DNA from: Fibrobacter sp.
GTDB taxonomy: Bacteria; Fibrobacterota; Fibrobacteria; Fibrobacterales; Fibrobacteraceae
DNA length: 64,000 nt
NCBI GenBank assembly: GCA_024399065.1
Contig: JAKSIB010000008.1
Coordinates: 60,380 to 124,379 of the forward strand
Reading direction: 5' to 3'
Positions within the stretch are counted from its first letter, which is position 1. Every line of letters starts with the position of its first letter. This document shows, one piece after another, positions 26,036-36,283 of this stretch. The position numbers and the translations under genes are program-made. The notes below the pieces were generated by a model that was given only the letters and a program-made list of their open reading frames with translations, made no database searches and was not told where the DNA came from.

Positions 26036-29000
26036 CTAGACGTTGCTACCCATTTGGAGCAAATGTCCACCATTTCCACCACCCACAGGGCCCAATTCCA
26101 CCTTCCAGTCGGCAAGGCGGATAATGTCCGGATGATGCTCGATAACGATCACGGTATCGCCACGGGCAGACAGACGACGCAAAAGATTCCACAAAATCTG
26201 GATATCCTTCAAGTGCAGACCTGTGGTCGGTTCATCCAGAAGGTAAACCGTCTCCTTGGCGTTTTTACGGGAAAGCTCTGCAGCCAGTTTCAAACGTTGG
26301 TTTTCGCCGCCGCTGAGGGTTGTCACCGGTTGGCCCAAACGAACGTAGGGCAAACCCACATCGCGAAGAGCTTCCAACTTCGGCAAAATCTTGGGTTGGT
26401 CCTTGAAGAATTCGCAAGCTTCGCTCACGCGCATATCCAGCACGTCGGCAATGTTCTTGCCCTTGAAGGTGACAGTCAAGGTTTCCTGATTATAACGCTT
26501 ACCACCGCAGGCATCGCAAACTTCCCAAACGTCGGAAAGGAAGTGCATTTCCACGGAGACGGCACCGCGGCCTTCACAGGCGGCACAGCGGCCGCGGGCA
26601 AGGTTGTAGCTGAATCGTCCGTAGTCAAAGCCCTTGATCTTGGACTGTTCAAGCTTACTAAACAACTTACGAATGTCGTCAAAGACGCCGGTAAAGCTGG
26701 CCGGGGTACTGCGTGGTGTTCCAGAAATAGGGCTCTGGTCCACCAACAGGACTTCGCCAGATTCCTTCTTCTTGCCACGGGCCTGGAACTTGCGCTTTAA
26801 TGCCGGGTAGATTTCGTCCATGACCATGGAACTCTTGCCGGATCCGGAAACTCCGCACACAACGCTGACGGCGCCCTTGGGGAACTTCACGGAAATGTTC
26901 TTCAGGTTGTTATGGGACAGGTTCTTGAATTCATAGAATTCAGAATCTTCGGTAACGGGCTTCGCCTCGATCTGGTTGGCAATGGGATTGCTATGAGTCA
27001 GGAACTTCACCGTTTCGCTTCGCGGGAACTGCTGGAGCGCATAAGGTTTTGCAAGGGCGGCCGGGGCGCCCTCGGCGACAACCTCGCCGCCGAATTCTCC
27101 GGCGGCAGGTCCCATATCAATGATATGGTCGGCCGCCTCCATCATTTTCATATCGTGCTCAACAACAACAAGGGTATTGCCCAAGTCTCGCAGGCGGTAC
27201 AAAGTATCCAGCAACTTTGCAGTATCACTTTCGTGCAAGCCTACGGTCGGTTCATCCAAAACATAGAGCACCCCTTCCAAGCCACTGCCGATCTGGCTTG
27301 CCAAACGAATACGTTGGGATTCGCCACCGCTCAAGGTATCGCCGGAACGGTCCAGGCCGATGTAGCCCAAGCCCACACTCTTCAAGAAATCCAAGCGACC
27401 GATAATTTCACGGAGCAAAGGTTCTGCAATCTTAGCCTTCCCTGCCCCATTCTTTTCGCCATCGAAGCTTACATTAGCAAACCAGTCGCGGGCATTGTCA
27501 ATGCTCATGTGGTGAACATCCATAATGTTCATGCCAGCGTCAAGGCCTCCGTGGTCCTTGCCACCACCGATGCGAACTGCCAAATACTCAGGTTTCAAAC
27601 GTTCACCGTTACATGCCGGACAGACTTTTCCCGCCTCGCGCTTGGAATCCTTCAGCACGCCCATACCAAGGCAGGTTTCGCAAGCGCCCCAGTGCGTATT
27701 GAAGCTGAAGTGCTTGGGATTCAAGGCGCTGTCCATGTACCAGCCACATTCAGGGCAGCCAGGCTTTTCGCTGGCGGACAAACGCTCGTGACCTTCAGAT
27801 TCCAAGTACAGAATTCCGTTGCCATCACGGTAGGCCCGCTCAAAAGCTTCCACCAGGCGAGCGCGATTTTCTTCCTTCACAATCACCTGGTCCACAACAG
27901 CAAGGATTTGCTTTTCGCGGGTCGGAACCTTAGGCAACGGCAGTTCTACAAGCTTATCACCCATATAGACCTTACGGTACCCCTTTTCCGTCAGGATCTT
28001 GGAAAGCTTCAGGATGTCCTTCACTTCAAAAGGAGCCAACACCGTCACCATCTTATTCAAGTCACGGTCAAAGGCAAGCTGCATCAAGTCGCCGGCAGCA
28101 TAGGAATCCACAGGCTTTCCGCAATGGAGGCAGTGGGGCGTTCCCACGCGGGACCAGAAAATACGGAAGTAGTCGTAAATTTCAGTCAACGTCGCCACGG
28201 TACTGCGGGGACTCTTGCTGGCAGACTTCTGGTCAATGGCAATTGCGGGAGCAAGACCTGTAATAGAATCAATGCTACCTCGGTCGGGTCGGCCTAAGAA
28301 ACGGCGAGCGTAGGTGCTCAAGGTTTCCACAAAGCGCCTCTGGCCTTCGCTAAATAAGGTATGGAACGCAAGGCTACTCTTGCCGGAGCCCGAAACGCCA
28401 GTCACCACCGTCAACTTGTGGCGGGGAATAGTTACATCAATATTCTTCAGGTTGTGCTTGCGGGCGCCGTGGACTTCAATATCCAGGGACGGGCCGTCCT
28501 TTCCGGAAGCCTTCGCCACAATATCGTAACGAGCCTTGTTTTCGGCAAGGTTGTTCATCAACTGAGTGATGGGCTTGTAACCATTATTGGCTCTAGCAAG
28601 TACAGGAGCCAGGTAGCGGCCCGTTTCGGACTTCTTGCATTTTGCAATCTGTTCGGGAGTTCCCGTAGCCACAATCTTACCGCCGTGTACGCCTGCATCA
28701 GGCCCCAGGTCAATAATCCAGTCGGCACACTTGATCACATCCAGATTGTGTTCAATAATCACAATGCTGTTGCCAAGGCTACGCAAACGATTCAAGCAAT
28801 CCATCAGTTTGCGGATATCTTCAAAATGCAGACCGGTGGTAGGTTCGTCCAGCAAGTACAAAGTCTTGCCTGTACCCGGGCGACGCAATTCAGAAGCGAT
28901 CTTGATACGCTGGGCTTCGCCACCGCTCAAGGTGGTAGAAGGCTGGCCCAAAGTCAAGTAGCCAAGGCCTACTTCGCAAAGCAAGTTCAACGGTTGGGCA

Positions 29001-31384
29001 ATGCGGGGCTGATCCTTGAAGAACTCAGCGGCATCGCTAATGCTCATGTCCAGAATTTCGGAAACATTCTTTCCCTTGAAATAAACTTCGCGAGTCGCAT
29101 CGTTAAATCGCTTGCCGTTACAGACTTCACAGGTCACCTGTACACTTGGCAAAATGTGCATGTCAATTTCTTTTACACCGGCACCTTCACAGGCATCGCA
29201 ACGACCGCCCTTTACGTTGAAGCTGAAACGACTCTTGGTGTAGCCACGAATCTTACTTTCTTCCATGCCGGCAAACAAGTCGCGGATATCGTCCCAAATC
29301 TTGGTGTAGGTGGCAGGATTACTGCGAGGAGTGCGGCCAATAGGCGTCTGGTCAATTTCAATGACCTTGTCAATATTTTCAAGACCTTCCAGATGATCAA
29401 ACTTGCCCACCGGCTCTTCGGAATTGAAGAACACACGAGCCAATTCGCGGCGCAAAATCTGGTTCACCAGCGTACTCTTGCCGGAGCCTGAAACCCCTGT
29501 CACCACAGTCAACGCGCCATCCAGGGGAATTTCCACATCAATGTTCTTCAGGTTGTTTTCGGCAGCACCGCAAACCTTTAACTTCGGAGTATCCTTGTCA
29601 ATCTTCTTGCGCAGCTTGGGAACTTCAATGGCCTTACGTCCACTGAGGTAGGCGCCAGTCAAAGAATCCTTATTTTTCTCAAGCTGGTCAACAGTTCCTG
29701 CAGCAATAATGCCACCGCCTTCAACGCCTGCACCAGGACCCACATCAATGACATAATCCGCATGACGCATGGTGTCCTCGTCGTGTTCCACCACAATGAG
29801 GCTGTTGCCTTGGGCTCGCAGGTGATCCAGCATTCCCAGCAACTTATCGTTATCGCGGGGATGCAAACCGATGCTAGGTTCGTCCATCACGTAGAGCACA
29901 CCCTGAAGACCTGCACCCACCGCACTAGCCAAGCGAATACGCTGGGCTTCGCCACCGCTCAAGGTAGACGCCTTGCGGGAAATATTCAGGTAGCCAAGCC
30001 CTACCGCATCCAAGAAATTCAAGCGTCCGCGGATTTCCTTCAGGATTTCGCGACCAATGCGCTGTTCCTTTTCAGACAGTTTCAGGCTATTGAAAAATTC
30101 CACAGACTTTTCTACGGACCATTCCGTCATCTCCGTCAGATTATGGCCATGGAAATCCACTGCGTTTGCAGTACGGTTAATGCGGGAGCCCTTACATTCC
30201 GGGCAGACGCCAATCTGCATGAACTTTCGGAAGTGGAAAATGTGCCACATGTCCCAAAGTTCCTGGATAACATCGATGACACCCCGTTCGCTTCCGCTGG
30301 GTGTACCATACAGAATCGCATGCTGCTGGGCGGGCTTCAACTTGTTCCAAGGCGTATCGAAGGTAAACTTCATTTCGTTAGCGATGGTGCGCAAGTTTCG
30401 CCAGCCGTAATCGCTGAACAGCAAAGTTCCTGTATCCTTTTTCTGGACAGCCAAGGCGCCCTGCTTCAAACTCAATGTCTTATCAGGAATAATCAGGTCC
30501 AGGTCGAATTCGCAGGACTCGCCCATACCCTTACAAACGGGGCAGCGGCCCTTGGGATCGTTAAAGCTAAAGAAACGCGGTTCCAATTCCGGAATAGAAA
30601 CGCCGCACTTGGGGCAAGCCAACAACGTACCCTGCAGGCGGTATTCCCCATCGCCAAACAAGAAGCTGACCAACTTTCCGTCCGTCAACTTGAGAGCCCC
30701 TTCTAGGGCTTCACGCAAACGGCTCATGTTCTTACGTTCCAAAGTCAAGCGGTCAATGACAGCTTCGATGGTGTGCTTCTCGTAACGCACCAACTGAGGT
30801 ACATCATCAATACGATAAATCTCCCCATCCACACGAACACGGACAAAACCATTTTCCTTCAGGTCCGCCAGTTCCTTACGATATTCACCCTTACGTTCCT
30901 GAACGATGGGGGCCATCACCGTCACCTGACGGGGCACACCATTGATTTCGCCGTCACCGGCATAAAGACCATCCACAATCTGGTCCACGGTCTGGGCCTG
31001 AATCACGCGGCCACATTCCGGGCAGTGGGGCACACCCAAACGGGCGAACAGCAAACGATAATGGTCCAAGATTTCTACCACCGTACCCACCGTACTACGG
31101 GGATTGCGATTCACCGTCTTTTGGTCGATGGAAATGGTGGGAGAAATACCGCGAACGCTTTCCACCTCGGGATGCTTCATGCGGCCAATGAACTGGCGGG
31201 CATAGGCAGAAAGAGATTCCACAAAGCGGCGCTGCCCTTCCTGGAAAACAGTATCGAAGGCAAGGCTACTCTTACCGGAGCCAGACACGCCAGTGACCAC
31301 CACAATGGAGTCGCGGGGAATATTCAAGCTGACATGGCGTAAGTTATGCTCGTGGGCATCGCGGATATCAATGGACTTTGTCAT
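26036..31384 (-). CDS. uvrA: Tandem double-length excinuclease ABC subunit UvrA
   Basis: 1782 residues, about twice the usual 940. Two complete UvrA copies are fused head to tail, copy 1 about 1-945 and copy 2 about 965-1782. Each copy has two ABC ATPase modules: four Walker A motifs in total ([36 protein letters not shown]), [24 protein letters not shown] signatures and four Walker B (MDEPS, LDEPT, LDEPT, LDEPT). Each also has both zinc modules (CPKCG...CPVCKG and CDACEG...CEVCNG in copy 1; CPECG...CETCLG and CAACEG...CDACGG in copy 2). UvrA normally works as a homodimer in nucleotide excision repair damage recognition; this form would be a covalent pseudo-dimer. Similar double UvrA is known to me from Chlamydiae. 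Nothing looks degenerate. Confidence 0.95.
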   Translation of the reverse strand: MTKSIDIRDAHEHNLRHVSLNIPRDSIVVVTGVSGSGKSSLAFDTVFQEGQRRFVESLSAYARQFIGRMKHPEVESVRGISPTISIDQKTVNRNPRSTVGTVVEILDHYRLLFARLGVPHCPECGRVIQAQTVDQIVDGLYAGDGEINGVPRQVTVMAPIVQERKGEYRKELADLKENGFVRVRVDGEIYRIDDVPQLVRYEKHTIEAVIDRLTLERKNMSRLREALEGALKLTDGKLVSFLFGDGEYRLQGTLLACPKCGVSIPELEPRFFSFNDPKGRCPVCKGMGESCEFDLDLIIPDKTLSLKQGALAVQKKDTGTLLFSDYGWRNLRTIANEMKFTFDTPWNKLKPAQQHAILYGTPSGSERGVIDVIQELWDMWHIFHFRKFMQIGVCPECKGSRINRTANAVDFHGHNLTEMTEWSVEKSVEFFNSLKLSEKEQRIGREILKEIRGRLNFLDAVGLGYLNISRKASTLSGGEAQRIRLASAVGAGLQGVLYVMDEPSIGLHPRDNDKLLGMLDHLRAQGNSLIVVEHDEDTMRHADYVIDVGPGAGVEGGGIIAAGTVDQLEKNKDSLTGAYLSGRKAIEVPKLRKKIDKDTPKLKVCGAAENNLKNIDVEIPLDGALTVVTGVSGSGKSTLVNQILRRELARVFFNSEEPVGKFDHLEGLENIDKVIEIDQTPIGRTPRSNPATYTKIWDDIRDLFAGMEESKIRGYTKSRFSFNVKGGRCDACEGAGVKEIDMHILPSVQVTCEVCNGKRFNDATREVYFKGKNVSEILDMSISDAAEFFKDQPRIAQPLNLLCEVGLGYLTLGQPSTTLSGGEAQRIKIASELRRPGTGKTLYLLDEPTTGLHFEDIRKLMDCLNRLRSLGNSIVIIEHNLDVIKCADWIIDLGPDAGVHGGKIVATGTPEQIAKCKKSETGRYLAPVLARANNGYKPITQLMNNLAENKARYDIVAKASGKDGPSLDIEVHGARKHNLKNIDVTIPRHKLTVVTGVSGSGKSSLAFHTLFSEGQRRFVETLSTYARRFLGRPDRGSIDSITGLAPAIAIDQKSASKSPRSTVATLTEIYDYFRIFWSRVGTPHCLHCGKPVDSYAAGDLMQLAFDRDLNKMVTVLAPFEVKDILKLSKILTEKGYRKVYMGDKLVELPLPKVPTREKQILAVVDQVIVKEENRARLVEAFERAYRDGNGILYLESEGHERLSASEKPGCPECGWYMDSALNPKHFSFNTHWGACETCLGMGVLKDSKREAGKVCPACNGERLKPEYLAVRIGGGKDHGGLDAGMNIMDVHHMSIDNARDWFANVSFDGEKNGAGKAKIAEPLLREIIGRLDFLKSVGLGYIGLDRSGDTLSGGESQRIRLASQIGSGLEGVLYVLDEPTVGLHESDTAKLLDTLYRLRDLGNTLVVVEHDMKMMEAADHIIDMGPAAGEFGGEVVAEGAPAALAKPYALQQFPRSETVKFLTHSNPIANQIEAKPVTEDSEFYEFKNLSHNNLKNISVKFPKGAVSVVCGVSGSGKSSMVMDEIYPALKRKFQARGKKKESGEVLLVDQSPISGTPRSTPASFTGVFDDIRKLFSKLEQSKIKGFDYGRFSYNLARGRCAACEGRGAVSVEMHFLSDVWEVCDACGGKRYNQETLTVTFKGKNIADVLDMRVSEACEFFKDQPKILPKLEALRDVGLPYVRLGQPVTTLSGGENQRLKLAAELSRKNAKETVYLLDEPTTGLHLKDIQILWNLLRRLSARGDTVIVIEHHPDIIRLADWKVELGPVGGGNGGHLLQMGSNV

Positions 31385-31492
31385 ATAAAAACTTCAAAAT
31401 TTGCGCAGTTATCCCTGCGCGTTATACCACACAAAATATAGTGAACATTTGAATACTTTTCAACAACTTTTCCCAGAGGCGCCACCATTTGC

Positions 31493-31521
31493 TTGCCAAA
31501 AAAATTCCCAAAATCTATATT
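31493..31521 (+). promoter_or_regulatory. Promoter of the tRNA-Ala gene
   Basis: TTGCCA (31493-31498), 17-base spacer, TATATT (31516-31521), 12 bases before the mature tRNA 5' end. A well-spaced vegetative-type promoter. Confidence 0.7.
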
Positions 31522-31533
31522 CGGCGCACCTAC

Positions 31534-31606
31534 GGGGGTATAGCTCAGTTGGTAGAGCGACAGGTTCGCAATCTGTAAGTCAGGAGTTCGACTCTCCCTA
31601 CCTCCA
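31534..31606 (+). tRNA. tRNA-Ala (anticodon CGC)
   Basis: 73-base cloverleaf. Acceptor GGGGGTA pairs with TACCTCC, with the alanine identity pair G3-U70; discriminator A. D-arm GCTC/GAGC, anticodon stem ACAGG/TCTGT with loop TTCGCAA, T-loop TTCGACT. It reads GCG codons. No CCA is encoded. One A-C mismatch sits at the base of the T stem. Confidence 0.92.
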
Positions 31607-31612
31607 TAAAAT

Positions 31613-31645
31613 TTAAGGACGACCATCCGGCCGTCCTCTTTTAAA
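31613..31645. terminator. Terminator between tRNA-Ala and the outer-membrane barrel gene
   Basis: AAGGACG (31615-31621) / CGTCCT (31632-31637) with outer AATTTAA/TTAAATT pairing and T-rich flank. Works for both strands. Confidence 0.75.
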
Positions 31646-31654
31646 TTTGAACCC

Positions 31655-32983
31655 TTAAATTTCCCACTTGACTCCGACCTTAAGTTCCGTCAGCAAGTTT
31701 CCCTTGGAGAAAATCTTCTTGTAATAGTCAGACAAACTATAACCTTTATAGATTTGCTCCAAGCCAAGGTATACCGTACCAAAGCTGTTCGGTTTCCAAT
31801 AAGCCATCAAGCCCCAGTTCCCTACGAGTTTCTGGATTTTCTCGTATTCCGGATCAGGGCCGTCAATCACAAAACCGTAGAACAAATTCAGCTTTCCTTC
31901 CACAGAAATATTGTTCCTAAATTTGTACGAAATCTTTGAACGAAGGGTTGGACCAATCCACTTTCCATAGTAACGAGAAACAGGCACTACAATGGAATCC
32001 ATAAGTTCATCAATACGATCCTCCCAGTACAGGGAATCAATTGCATTTTCATCCATAATGGGACATTGATCGCCATACTTTTCCATGCAGTAGGCTACAG
32101 TCAACGGCATACCAACTTCTCCCCAGCCATTGTTCACCTTAACAGTGCATTCCTCTCGAGTATCACTGGTAGAGCAAATTTTCTTCGCCTCTTCCTTTAA
32201 TTTTCTTTCATAGTCCGCAAGGAACTTCTTGTAGTCAGAGACATAGTCCGCCTCGAAGCGCAGCCCCAGGTAAGCCGATCCATTCAAACCATAAGTGGAC
32301 GTTCTGTTCCAGGAAGCAAACAGCGCATAAGACCTCGGCCCTTCCGTATCCACGTAGGCCCAGGCCGCCGCGCCAAGACGATCCTTCCCCTTTCTATAGA
32401 ATTCCTTTTGCAACCAGCCGTAGAATGTTGCAGAAACATCTTCGCCTTCAGCAAAATTCAAATCAATTCCCGCATTCAGCAACACGGTCTGACCAACCAA
32501 GGAGTATTCCGCACCTAAAGCCAAAGTCCAATCATTGGTATCCAAAGCCGGCATATTATCATTCATCAAGAACCAGTCACCGGTAAGCCCCAAACCGAGA
32601 GAATGAATCCAGGAACCTGAGGAATAATCCATAAAAGGCGTAAGCGACAAGTACATATCGCCGCCATATTCACCCTTATTTTTTGCTGAACCGAACTCAT
32701 CATAACGCAAGCCATAAAAACCTGCGTCACCTAAAATGCGAAAAGACAGCGCACCCGATGCACTATCGTCCTTTACACCCAGAGCATCATAATAACTCTT
32801 TAAAATTTCCTGAAGTTCCGCGGTATAAGGACCAGGCAAAGCCACAGCATCTTCAAAAGCCTTAACAGCGGAAGACACATCCCCCGCCTCTTCGGCCTTC
32901 ATTGCACGAAAATAAGCCTCTTCCTGAGTTTCAGCCCAGAGAAGAGTAGAAAGCAATAGAAGAACTACTGCTATCCGATGCAT
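31655..32983 (-). CDS. Outer-membrane beta-barrel protein with N-terminal TPR-like segment
   Basis: 442 residues. Signal peptide MHRIAVVLLLLSTLLWA. Residues about 18-65 look like a TPR hairpin pair (AYFRAMKAEEAGDVSSAVKAFEDAV). From about 75 to the end, alternating beta strands with Gly/aromatic pattern suggest a barrel; two CysCys-bearing loops lie at about 265-315. No family recognised. It begins directly after the stop of the Met-Pro protein gene (no gap) and so shares its transcript and its putative sigma54 promoter. Confidence 0.7.
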   Translation of the reverse strand: MHRIAVVLLLLSTLLWAETQEEAYFRAMKAEEAGDVSSAVKAFEDAVALPGPYTAELQEILKSYYDALGVKDDSASGALSFRILGDAGFYGLRYDEFGSAKNKGEYGGDMYLSLTPFMDYSSGSWIHSLGLGLTGDWFLMNDNMPALDTNDWTLALGAEYSLVGQTVLLNAGIDLNFAEGEDVSATFYGWLQKEFYRKGKDRLGAAAWAYVDTEGPRSYALFASWNRTSTYGLNGSAYLGLRFEADYVSDYKKFLADYERKLKEEAKKICSTSDTREECTVKVNNGWGEVGMPLTVAYCMEKYGDQCPIMDENAIDSLYWEDRIDELMDSIVVPVSRYYGKWIGPTLRSKISYKFRNNISVEGKLNLFYGFVIDGPDPEYEKIQKLVGNWGLMAYWKPNSFGTVYLGLEQIYKGYSLSDYYKKIFSKGNLLTELKVGVKWEI

Positions 32984-33439
32984 TTAGTGGTGATTTCGAT
33001 CCCCTTCATTAGGGCGGGGATTCTGGAAATCTCGCGGACCCATGGGCATCATCGGCATCATCGGCATCATCGGATGTGCACCCGGTCTGTCGTAGTTCTT
33101 CTGATGTTCGCGAGAATTATTGGGCATTTCCCCTTCGAAGCGAGGACGAGTTTCCTTCTTCTTGGAAACTTCCTTACGAATAGAATTCTTTTCAGCAGCG
33201 GAGCTAGCGCGCAAATCCGAGAGGATCTGCTCACGAGCTTGACGACGTTCAGCACGGAGTCTCTGCCAATCTTCGCTTTCCTTTGCACCGAGAGCGGGAG
33301 CATCCTTGGATACAGCGACTCTTTCAGCAGGGGTCGGGATAGAGGATTCGGGACGATCCAAAGGCTGGGCGACAACCGCAGTTGCCGTCATCATCAAGAA
33401 AATCGATATGAAACCCAATTTTTTCATTTTCGTCTTCAT
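32984..33439 (-). CDS. Small secreted protein with Met-Met-Pro repeats
   Basis: 151 residues from the first ATG (33439); the second ATG (33427) gives 147 and may be the real one if transcription starts at 33440. Signal peptide ends at VVAQ. The mature part has a charged helical region (WQRLRAERRQAREQILSDLR, Zn-resistance/Spy-like in look only) and a C-terminal Pro/Met/His-rich tail with MMPMMPMMPM, encoded by a 9-base repeat at 33047-33072, and a final NHH. Met/His richness hints at copper or other metal binding (inference). First gene of a pair with the barrel protein. Confidence 0.65.
   Translation of the reverse strand: MKTKMKKLGFISIFLMMTATAVVAQPLDRPESSIPTPAERVAVSKDAPALGAKESEDWQRLRAERRQAREQILSDLRASSAAEKNSIRKEVSKKKETRPRFEGEMPNNSREHQKNYDRPGAHPMMPMMPMMPMGPRDFQNPRPNEGDRNHH
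33047..33072. repeat. In-frame 9-bp tandem repeat (GGCATCATC)
   Basis: Nearly three exact 9-base units coding Met-Met-Pro on the minus strand. The unit length keeps the frame, so slippage would only change repeat number. Confidence 0.8.
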
Positions 33440-33451
33440 GCCTTAACTTTC

Positions 33452-33467
33452 GCAAATTCCGTGCCAA
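33452..33467 (-). promoter_or_regulatory. Sigma54 (-24/-12) promoter
   Basis: On the minus strand, TTGGCACG (33467-33460), four bases GAAT, then TTGC (33455-33452). This fits the sigma54 consensus TGGCACG-N4-TTGCW apart from the last base. It lies 12-13 bases from the first ATG of the Met-Pro protein and about 160 bases from a sigma54-activator gene. Confidence 0.8.
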
Positions 33468-33564
33468 CTATCCGTTTAGGCTATAATTTAGACAAATTCA
33501 TCTAATTTCGGTTGATTTTTATACTTAATATAAAAAAACAACTATTCATCCAAATTGATTTTTT

Positions 33565-33606
33565 CGGGAATTCCGGCCCCAGCGGGACAAATCACCCCGA
33601 AAAATC
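33565..33606. promoter_or_regulatory. Long imperfect inverted repeat upstream of the sigma54 promoter
   Basis: TTTTTCGGG and CCCCGAAAAA flank a GC-rich centre with a second CGGCCCC/GCGGG pairing. It lies between the activator stop (33626) and the promoter. It could be the activator gene's terminator or an upstream activator site; there is no strong T run on the minus side. Confidence 0.4.
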
Positions 33607-33625
33607 GCCTAAACGAAACAATCTC

Positions 33626-35080
33626 CTAATTTTTAAAATCTTCCTTCTTCATATCAAGTCGCTCCATGATTTCACGGAGGACCTTTCTATCAATGCCCAA
33701 AATCGTTGCCGCCAAGGTCAAATTTGCATTACTGTCCTTCAGGGCTCGAGCAATAACATCTCGTTCAACCGCTTCACGGGCTTCCTTCAAAGTGCGGGGC
33801 GACTCCTTGGCTTGCGCCTGGACATCACCTAGGCCAAGATCCTCAGGCTGAATCACGCCATGGACCGCCATGACCAAAGCCTTCTGAATTCTATTTTCAA
33901 GTTCACGAACATTGCCCGGCCAATGATAACCAAGCATAGCTTTCTCAGTGTTACGGCTCAGGTGGCACTTGCCACGGCCATATTCCGCACCATACCTTGT
34001 AAGAAATTCTTCCGCCAAAAGCACTACATCCTGGCCTCGTTCTCGGAGAGGCGGCAACACCATCGGCATCACTTGCAGTCTAAAGTACAAGTCCTCTCTA
34101 AAACGCTTTTCCCTTACAGCTTCTTCAAGATCCACATGGGTTGCGGAAATCACACGGACATTCACCGGGATTTCGCGATTATCGCCCACACGGGTAATGT
34201 GCTTTTCCTGCAACACGCGTAAAAGCTTCACCTGCATGTTCATGGGAAGTTCACCAATTTCATCCAGGAAAATGGTGCCACCGTCAGCCTCTTCGAAGAA
34301 GCCCTTACGGTTGTCGATAGCGCCAGTAAAGGAGCCCTTGGCATGACCGAACAAAAGGGATTCCATCAGGTTTTCCGGAATGGCACCGCAGTTCACCGCG
34401 ATAAAGGGCTTGTCGGCGCGGGGGCTGTGCTTGTGGATGTACTTGGCAAAGACTTCCTTGCCAGTACCCGTCTCGCCGCGGATAATCACAGGCATGGGAA
34501 GGGGCGCAAGCTTGTCTGCAAGAACCACAAGTTCCGCCATCACTGCGGAGGAGTAAACAATACCGTCCTTACGGACAACATTTTTCAATACGTCCAGGGA
34601 TTCCTTGTCGCGAAGGCGGTCGTAAACCGCGAAGGCGAACTTTTCGCAAACAGCCACGAAGGAATCAAACAGCTGAACATCTTCGTCGGTGAAGGGTTCC
34701 TCACGGGCAGCGCGCTGCAGGTACAGGTAACCCGCCTCGGAGTCCGGCGTTCTAAAGGGCGACACCATAATGCTTGTCAGCTGGTTCTGCACAATGGACT
34801 TGGACAAGTCCGCAGAATCATCGTCCAGCTGGTTCCAGACCACAGCCTTGTTCTCGGACTTGGCCTGACGCACCGCAGAAATGGAAATGGAAACTTCTTC
34901 AGGGTTGCTGAGGTGCAGAGGTTTCTCGCCGGCAATGTCAAGCACTGCGGCGTCGGCGCGGAGAACACTTCTGGCAACTTCGAGAATCTTCGGGAACAAG
35001 GTTTCCGGCTGGTCCTCATCCAAAAGAGTCTTTACCACATCCAGCATCTTTTCCGTAGCAAGCATTGATTCCGTTTTCAA
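33626..35080 (-). CDS. Sigma54-dependent transcriptional activator (GAF-AAA-Fis HTH)
   Basis: 484 residues. GAF-like sensor domain at about 10-160, AAA+ domain at about 180-420 with Walker A GETGTGKE (202-209), GSFTGA loop (249-254, contacts sigma54) and Walker B TIFLDEIGE (269-277), then a Fis-type helix-turn-helix at about 440-475 (NLTLAATILGIDRKVLREIM). It hydrolyses ATP to open sigma54 promoters. No receiver domain, so the input is a GAF ligand or a partner protein. The gene follows a Ser/Thr kinase gene by 21 bases. The nearby -24/-12 site at 33452-33467 is an obvious candidate target. Confidence 0.92.
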   Translation of the reverse strand: MKTESMLATEKMLDVVKTLLDEDQPETLFPKILEVARSVLRADAAVLDIAGEKPLHLSNPEEVSISISAVRQAKSENKAVVWNQLDDDSADLSKSIVQNQLTSIMVSPFRTPDSEAGYLYLQRAAREEPFTDEDVQLFDSFVAVCEKFAFAVYDRLRDKESLDVLKNVVRKDGIVYSSAVMAELVVLADKLAPLPMPVIIRGETGTGKEVFAKYIHKHSPRADKPFIAVNCGAIPENLMESLLFGHAKGSFTGAIDNRKGFFEEADGGTIFLDEIGELPMNMQVKLLRVLQEKHITRVGDNREIPVNVRVISATHVDLEEAVREKRFREDLYFRLQVMPMVLPPLRERGQDVVLLAEEFLTRYGAEYGRGKCHLSRNTEKAMLGYHWPGNVRELENRIQKALVMAVHGVIQPEDLGLGDVQAQAKESPRTLKEAREAVERDVIARALKDSNANLTLAATILGIDRKVLREIMERLDMKKEDFKN

Positions 35081-35101
35081 GACAACCTCGACTTAAAAAA
35101 T

Positions 35102-36283
35102 TTACTCTGAAGCTGGAGTGGGCAAGTTCTGCAGCATTTCCTTTATCTGTACAGAATCCGTTGTAACAGGTTCCGTGACAGAGTCTGCCGCCTCCGCATT
35201 CAAGCTTCTGGACTGCATCAACAACATTTCTCCTGTAGCATCTATGTCAGAACCTCTCGTTCCGAAATAAAGGCCCAGGGCTACAAGCAGAAATATAAGT
35301 ACCAGAACCGCAATCGGGGCTTTCCAGCCCAGACGCTTTTTCCGTGAAGTCCCACAAATCGTGTAGGGCAAATCACACTTCGTTTCAGGCGATACATTTA
35401 TTCCCGATTTTGGCAAAATTTCCTGCTGCAGGAAACTTTGGATTCCCTTCAGCAAGGCAACCTCACCTCCGGAAACCTTGCCCAGGGCAATTTCCAGAAG
35501 TTCGTCCAGTTCGTCAAAATCCTCCACGCGGTTTTCAGGATCCGTGGCCAGCAAGCCTTGCCACAAAGGATCCAACGCGTTGATGGATTCCGGGTCCAGA
35601 TTTAAACCCAAGTACAGTTTCTCTGAAACATTGATATCACCAACCGCAGTTACTTTGGACGCAAAATCATCATAGCCATTGGCCTCGATCAAGTCCGAGC
35701 CAGAAATCCAGCGGTAAAGCAGCAAGCCCAGGCTGAACAGATCACTTTTTTCGGAAGGCTGCTTTCCCAGGAACCGTTCCGGGGCCGCGTAGGCCAAGGC
35801 CCCCGGGCCCACAATGCCAAAGTCAATAAGCATCGGGCAAAGTTCCAGGGATCCATTCTTCTCTGCCGCCGTAAAAATCACGTTGGAGGGGTGCAAATCC
35901 CCATGGGAAACATCCAACTTACTTGTGCGGCCAAGAGCAAAAGCCACATAGCGCAAGGCCTGCAAGGCCACCGGCACAGGAATTCTCCCCAGGCAATCTG
36001 AGGAAGCGCCATCTACAAAATCGTAGACCAGGTAGGCGGAGCCATCACGTTCGCCAAACTCCACCACCTTGTACAAGTTTGAAATGCGGGAGTTTTCCAA
36101 GGTTTCCAAAACATCCTTATTAAAGGATATCCCAGGTTTGTACCATTTCAGAACACAATCCCTGCCATCAGCAGAAACCTTATAAATACTGGACTCGCCG
36201 CCAGAATGCAGCAAGTAGCAGTCCGTCATGGAATCAAGAATAGACGGTTTGCCAGAAGGATTGTCCAAAGTATTCAGACTCAT
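35102..36283 (-). CDS. Membrane-anchored Ser/Thr protein kinase
   Basis: 393 residues. Kinase domain in the cytoplasm: Gly-rich loop SGGESSIYKV (27-36), Lys46, HGD at 127-129 (HRD variant) with Asn134, DFG 154-156 and APE 167-169. All catalytic residues are present. A basic juxtamembrane stretch precedes one membrane helix at about 320-341, leaving a 52-residue periplasmic tail rich in Ser/Thr/Glu. HGDLHPSN resembles the HGDLKPSN variant often seen in bacterial STKs. Its start overlaps the TPR lipoprotein stop by four bases (ATGA), and the sigma54 activator follows, so the three form one operon. Confidence 0.9.
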   Translation of the reverse strand: MSLNTLDNPSGKPSILDSMTDCYLLHSGGESSIYKVSADGRDCVLKWYKPGISFNKDVLETLENSRISNLYKVVEFGERDGSAYLVYDFVDGASSDCLGRIPVPVALQALRYVAFALGRTSKLDVSHGDLHPSNVIFTAAEKNGSLELCPMLIDFGIVGPGALAYAAPERFLGKQPSEKSDLFSLGLLLYRWISGSDLIEANGYDDFASKVTAVGDINVSEKLYLGLNLDPESINALDPLWQGLLATDPENRVEDFDELDELLEIALGKVSGGEVALLKGIQSFLQQEILPKSGINVSPETKCDLPYTICGTSRKKRLGWKAPIAVLVLIFLLVALGLYFGTRGSDIDATGEMLLMQSRSLNAEAADSVTEPVTTDSVQIKEMLQNLPTPASE

